Of a stretch of 64,000 nt of DNA, positions 62,515-64,000 are shown one piece after another. Location: positions 69,906,252 to 69,970,251 of the forward strand of contig CM055092.1 of the NCBI GenBank assembly GCA_029204225.1. Direction: 5' to 3'. The DNA comes from Diphasiastrum complanatum (Eukaryota; Streptophyta; Lycopodiopsida; Lycopodiales; Lycopodiaceae). Position 1 is the first letter of the stretch. Each line of letters starts with the position of its first letter. The position numbers and the translations under genes were made by a program. The notes beneath the pieces were generated by a model. That model did not search any database. It was not told the origin of the DNA and saw nothing but the letters and a program-made list of their open reading frames with translations.

Positions 62515-63802
62515 ATGGCGAGTGCGGACGTGCAAGCGGCTCCAGCTTCACAGGCAAATGGATCCTTTGAAATCCCTGCAGCAGGTTTGTGTTGTAGTGG
62601 AGGAGGTCCGGGGTATGCGACTCCTCTGGAAGCTATGGCAGGCCCTAGGGAAACTCTGATCTATGTCACTGCTGTTTATACTGGTGCGTGAGTAATCTTT
62701 TGAACTCGTGATAAATGGTTAGCTGTTCTGAATAATACTTCGAAAAAACGAGCATTTTGTGTAGGGAGGGCTTTATATGTCTCCCTTGCTGCTGGAAAGA
62801 AGATCTTCCTGTTGATCCGGATAAATGGGAAGCATTATTTCAAAGACGCTGGTTCAATTTGTGCAGCGCATGACAGCAGATTTTACATAGACACGAACGT
62901 TATGCACTGTAGTTCATTTGAAAGAAGCTGTGGTAATCTGGTTCTAGGGTGAATTGAGAACATGGTGTAAACAATAAAATTTCAGAACACATCTGTTAAA
63001 GAACCAGATTGATAAGTTCTCTGTCACTGTAGACAACTATGCAATTTTTTCAAACTTTCCTTTTGCTCATACTTTCCATTCTTATGTGTTGCACTTTGGA
63101 GATTAGAGAGATGATGAATTCAACATTGGGAAGGTTTTAACTTGCATACAAGATCCTTATTGAACCTTTTTGTGGGCACTTTCGTCCTTTGCGACTTCAA
63201 TCTGACTTGATATTACCATTATTCCTGCAGGGACGGGCATAGAAAAGCCAGATTACTTAGCCACCGTAGATATAGATCCTACATCCCCAACATATGCAAA
63301 GGTCATTCACAGGCTTCCTGTTGATCACTTGAATGATGAACTGCATCATACTGGATGGAATACATGCAGCTCTTGCCATGGGGACGGATCTCTGCAAAGG
63401 CGATTTCTCATCTTGCCGTCCCTTGTGTAAATAGACTGCCTTTCAAGCTTAAATTCAATATTTTTGTATGGCTGTATTGCTAAAGGAATACGTATAAATC
63501 TGAAAAATGCCAGGTTCTTTGTTTGAAGCACAATCAGAATGTGATCTGGCGAAGCTTTTGGTTTCTGTTTGTAGCTCCACCCGAATCTATGTTGTTGATA
63601 CATTAAAAGATCCAAAAGCTCCAACAATACACAAAGTTGTAAGCCCTGAGGAGATCATTGAAAAGACTGGATTAGCTTATCCTCATACAGCCCACTGCCT
63701 AGCATCAGGTGATGTTTTAATTTCATGCCTCGGAGATAAAGAGGGCCATGCAAAAGGTGCTGGATTTTTGCTTCTTGATCCAGATTTCAACATCAAAGGA
63801 AG
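62515..63802 (+). CDS. SBP1: Selenium-binding protein 1 family, first three exons
   Basis: Exon 1, 62,515-62,683, starts [18 protein letters not shown], then [20 protein letters not shown]. Exon 2, 63,231-63,426, has [37 protein letters not shown] with the Cys pair (CSSC) of the family, and RRFLILPSL. Exon 3, 63,575-63,802, starts STRIYVVDT and has [20 protein letters not shown] and [13 protein letters not shown]. Phases agree (1, 2, then open) and all borders are GT-AG. An alternative acceptor at 63,511 would add 21 residues absent from the family, so 63,574 is preferred. Plant SBP1 is a cytosolic 56-kDa protein that binds selenium and cadmium through conserved Cys residues; relatives act as methanethiol oxidases. 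About 150 of roughly 490 residues are inside the window; the rest lies beyond the right edge. No damage is seen: this is the one clear host gene. Confidence 0.93.
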
Positions 63803-64000
63803 GTATGAATCTTTCAGCATGTGAAGCCAGTTTGTTGCATTGAAAAGTGGTTTGACACACTTAAAACACGTCTTTGGGAATGATCCAATGATTTAGTTAC
63901 TTTCTTGCAGCATGTGAAGACACGTTGTTGCATTGAAAAGTGATTTGACAAACTTAAAACATGTTTTTAGGAATGATCCAATGAGTTAGGCTTACTTTCT
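63803..64000 (+). other. Third intron of SBP1 (partial)
   Basis: Starts GTATGAAT. It contains a direct duplication of about 60 bp (AGCATGTGAAG, TTGCATTGAAAAGTG-TTTGAC, GGAATGATCCAATGA) at 63,817-63,890 and 63,910-63,987. Confidence 0.75.

Noticed and set aside
63512-63574. Longer exon 3 of SBP1 starting at 63,512
   Set aside because: It would insert 21 residues into a conserved stretch; the acceptor at 63,574 restores the family pattern and the reading phase.

Overview
This window looks like a transposon-rich nuclear segment of a land plant. The evidence is GT-AG introns with T-rich acceptors, degenerate Ty1/copia and Ty3/gypsy elements, MULE/SWIM-type and C48 (Ulp1)-linked transposon genes, very long (GA)n/(CT)n arrays, and one clean host gene for a plant-type selenium-binding protein at the right edge. 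The density of decayed elements and the type of the accessory genes suggest a large-genome seed-free plant such as a fern, but the sequence alone does not prove that. No rRNA, tRNA or organelle genes were seen.

Layout. 0.6-5.9 kb: two copia copies in tandem sharing a central LTR, one lacking most of RT/RNase H and the other lacking gag to integrase. 6-11.6 kb: gene-free, with a cryptic GCGGCC-rich tract and another LTR piece. 11.65-13.5 kb: a minus-strand Ty3/gypsy relic (gag, protease, RT). 13.65-16.7 kb: a convergent pair, the tail of an unknown plus-strand gene facing a minus-strand C48 protease-like gene. 16.75-19.56 kb: a plus-strand copia (LTR, primer site, gag, protease) cut off before integrase. 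19.75-21.9 kb: a minus-strand transposase-like gene. 22-25 kb: LTR debris and nested palindromes. 25.1-38.2 kb: a block between two diverged direct repeats, holding a minus-strand SWIM/MULE-type transposase pseudogene, palindromic foldback units, and a plus-strand multi-exon gene that reads as a ParB-like domain followed by a beta-class N4/N6 DNA methyltransferase-like domain. 38.9-43.1 kb: a second copy of the convergent pair, with a microsatellite block inside an intron of the protease gene. 44.2-45.3 kb: a 361-364 bp tandem repeat. 45.3-47.8 kb: a second, more diverged methyltransferase-like copy followed by an FCP1/NLI-type HAD phosphatase-like gene. 48.4-56.2 kb: two minus-strand copia elements, both 3' truncated. 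56.2-62.1 kb: mostly gene-free, ending in a foldback element next to the host promoter. 62.5-64 kb: the first three exons of the selenium-binding protein gene.

The most unusual content is the recurring accessory set: methyltransferase-like gene (two copies), C48 protease-like gene (two copies), its convergent partner (two copies), SWIM transposase, a second transposase-like gene and an HAD phosphatase. These do not belong to the copia/gypsy elements around them. I infer that they are remains of one or more large DNA transposons carrying a bacterial-type ParB-methyltransferase module. Every accessory gene seen here carries in-frame stops, frameshifts or missing motifs, so the local copies are probably dead; the family may be alive elsewhere in the genome.
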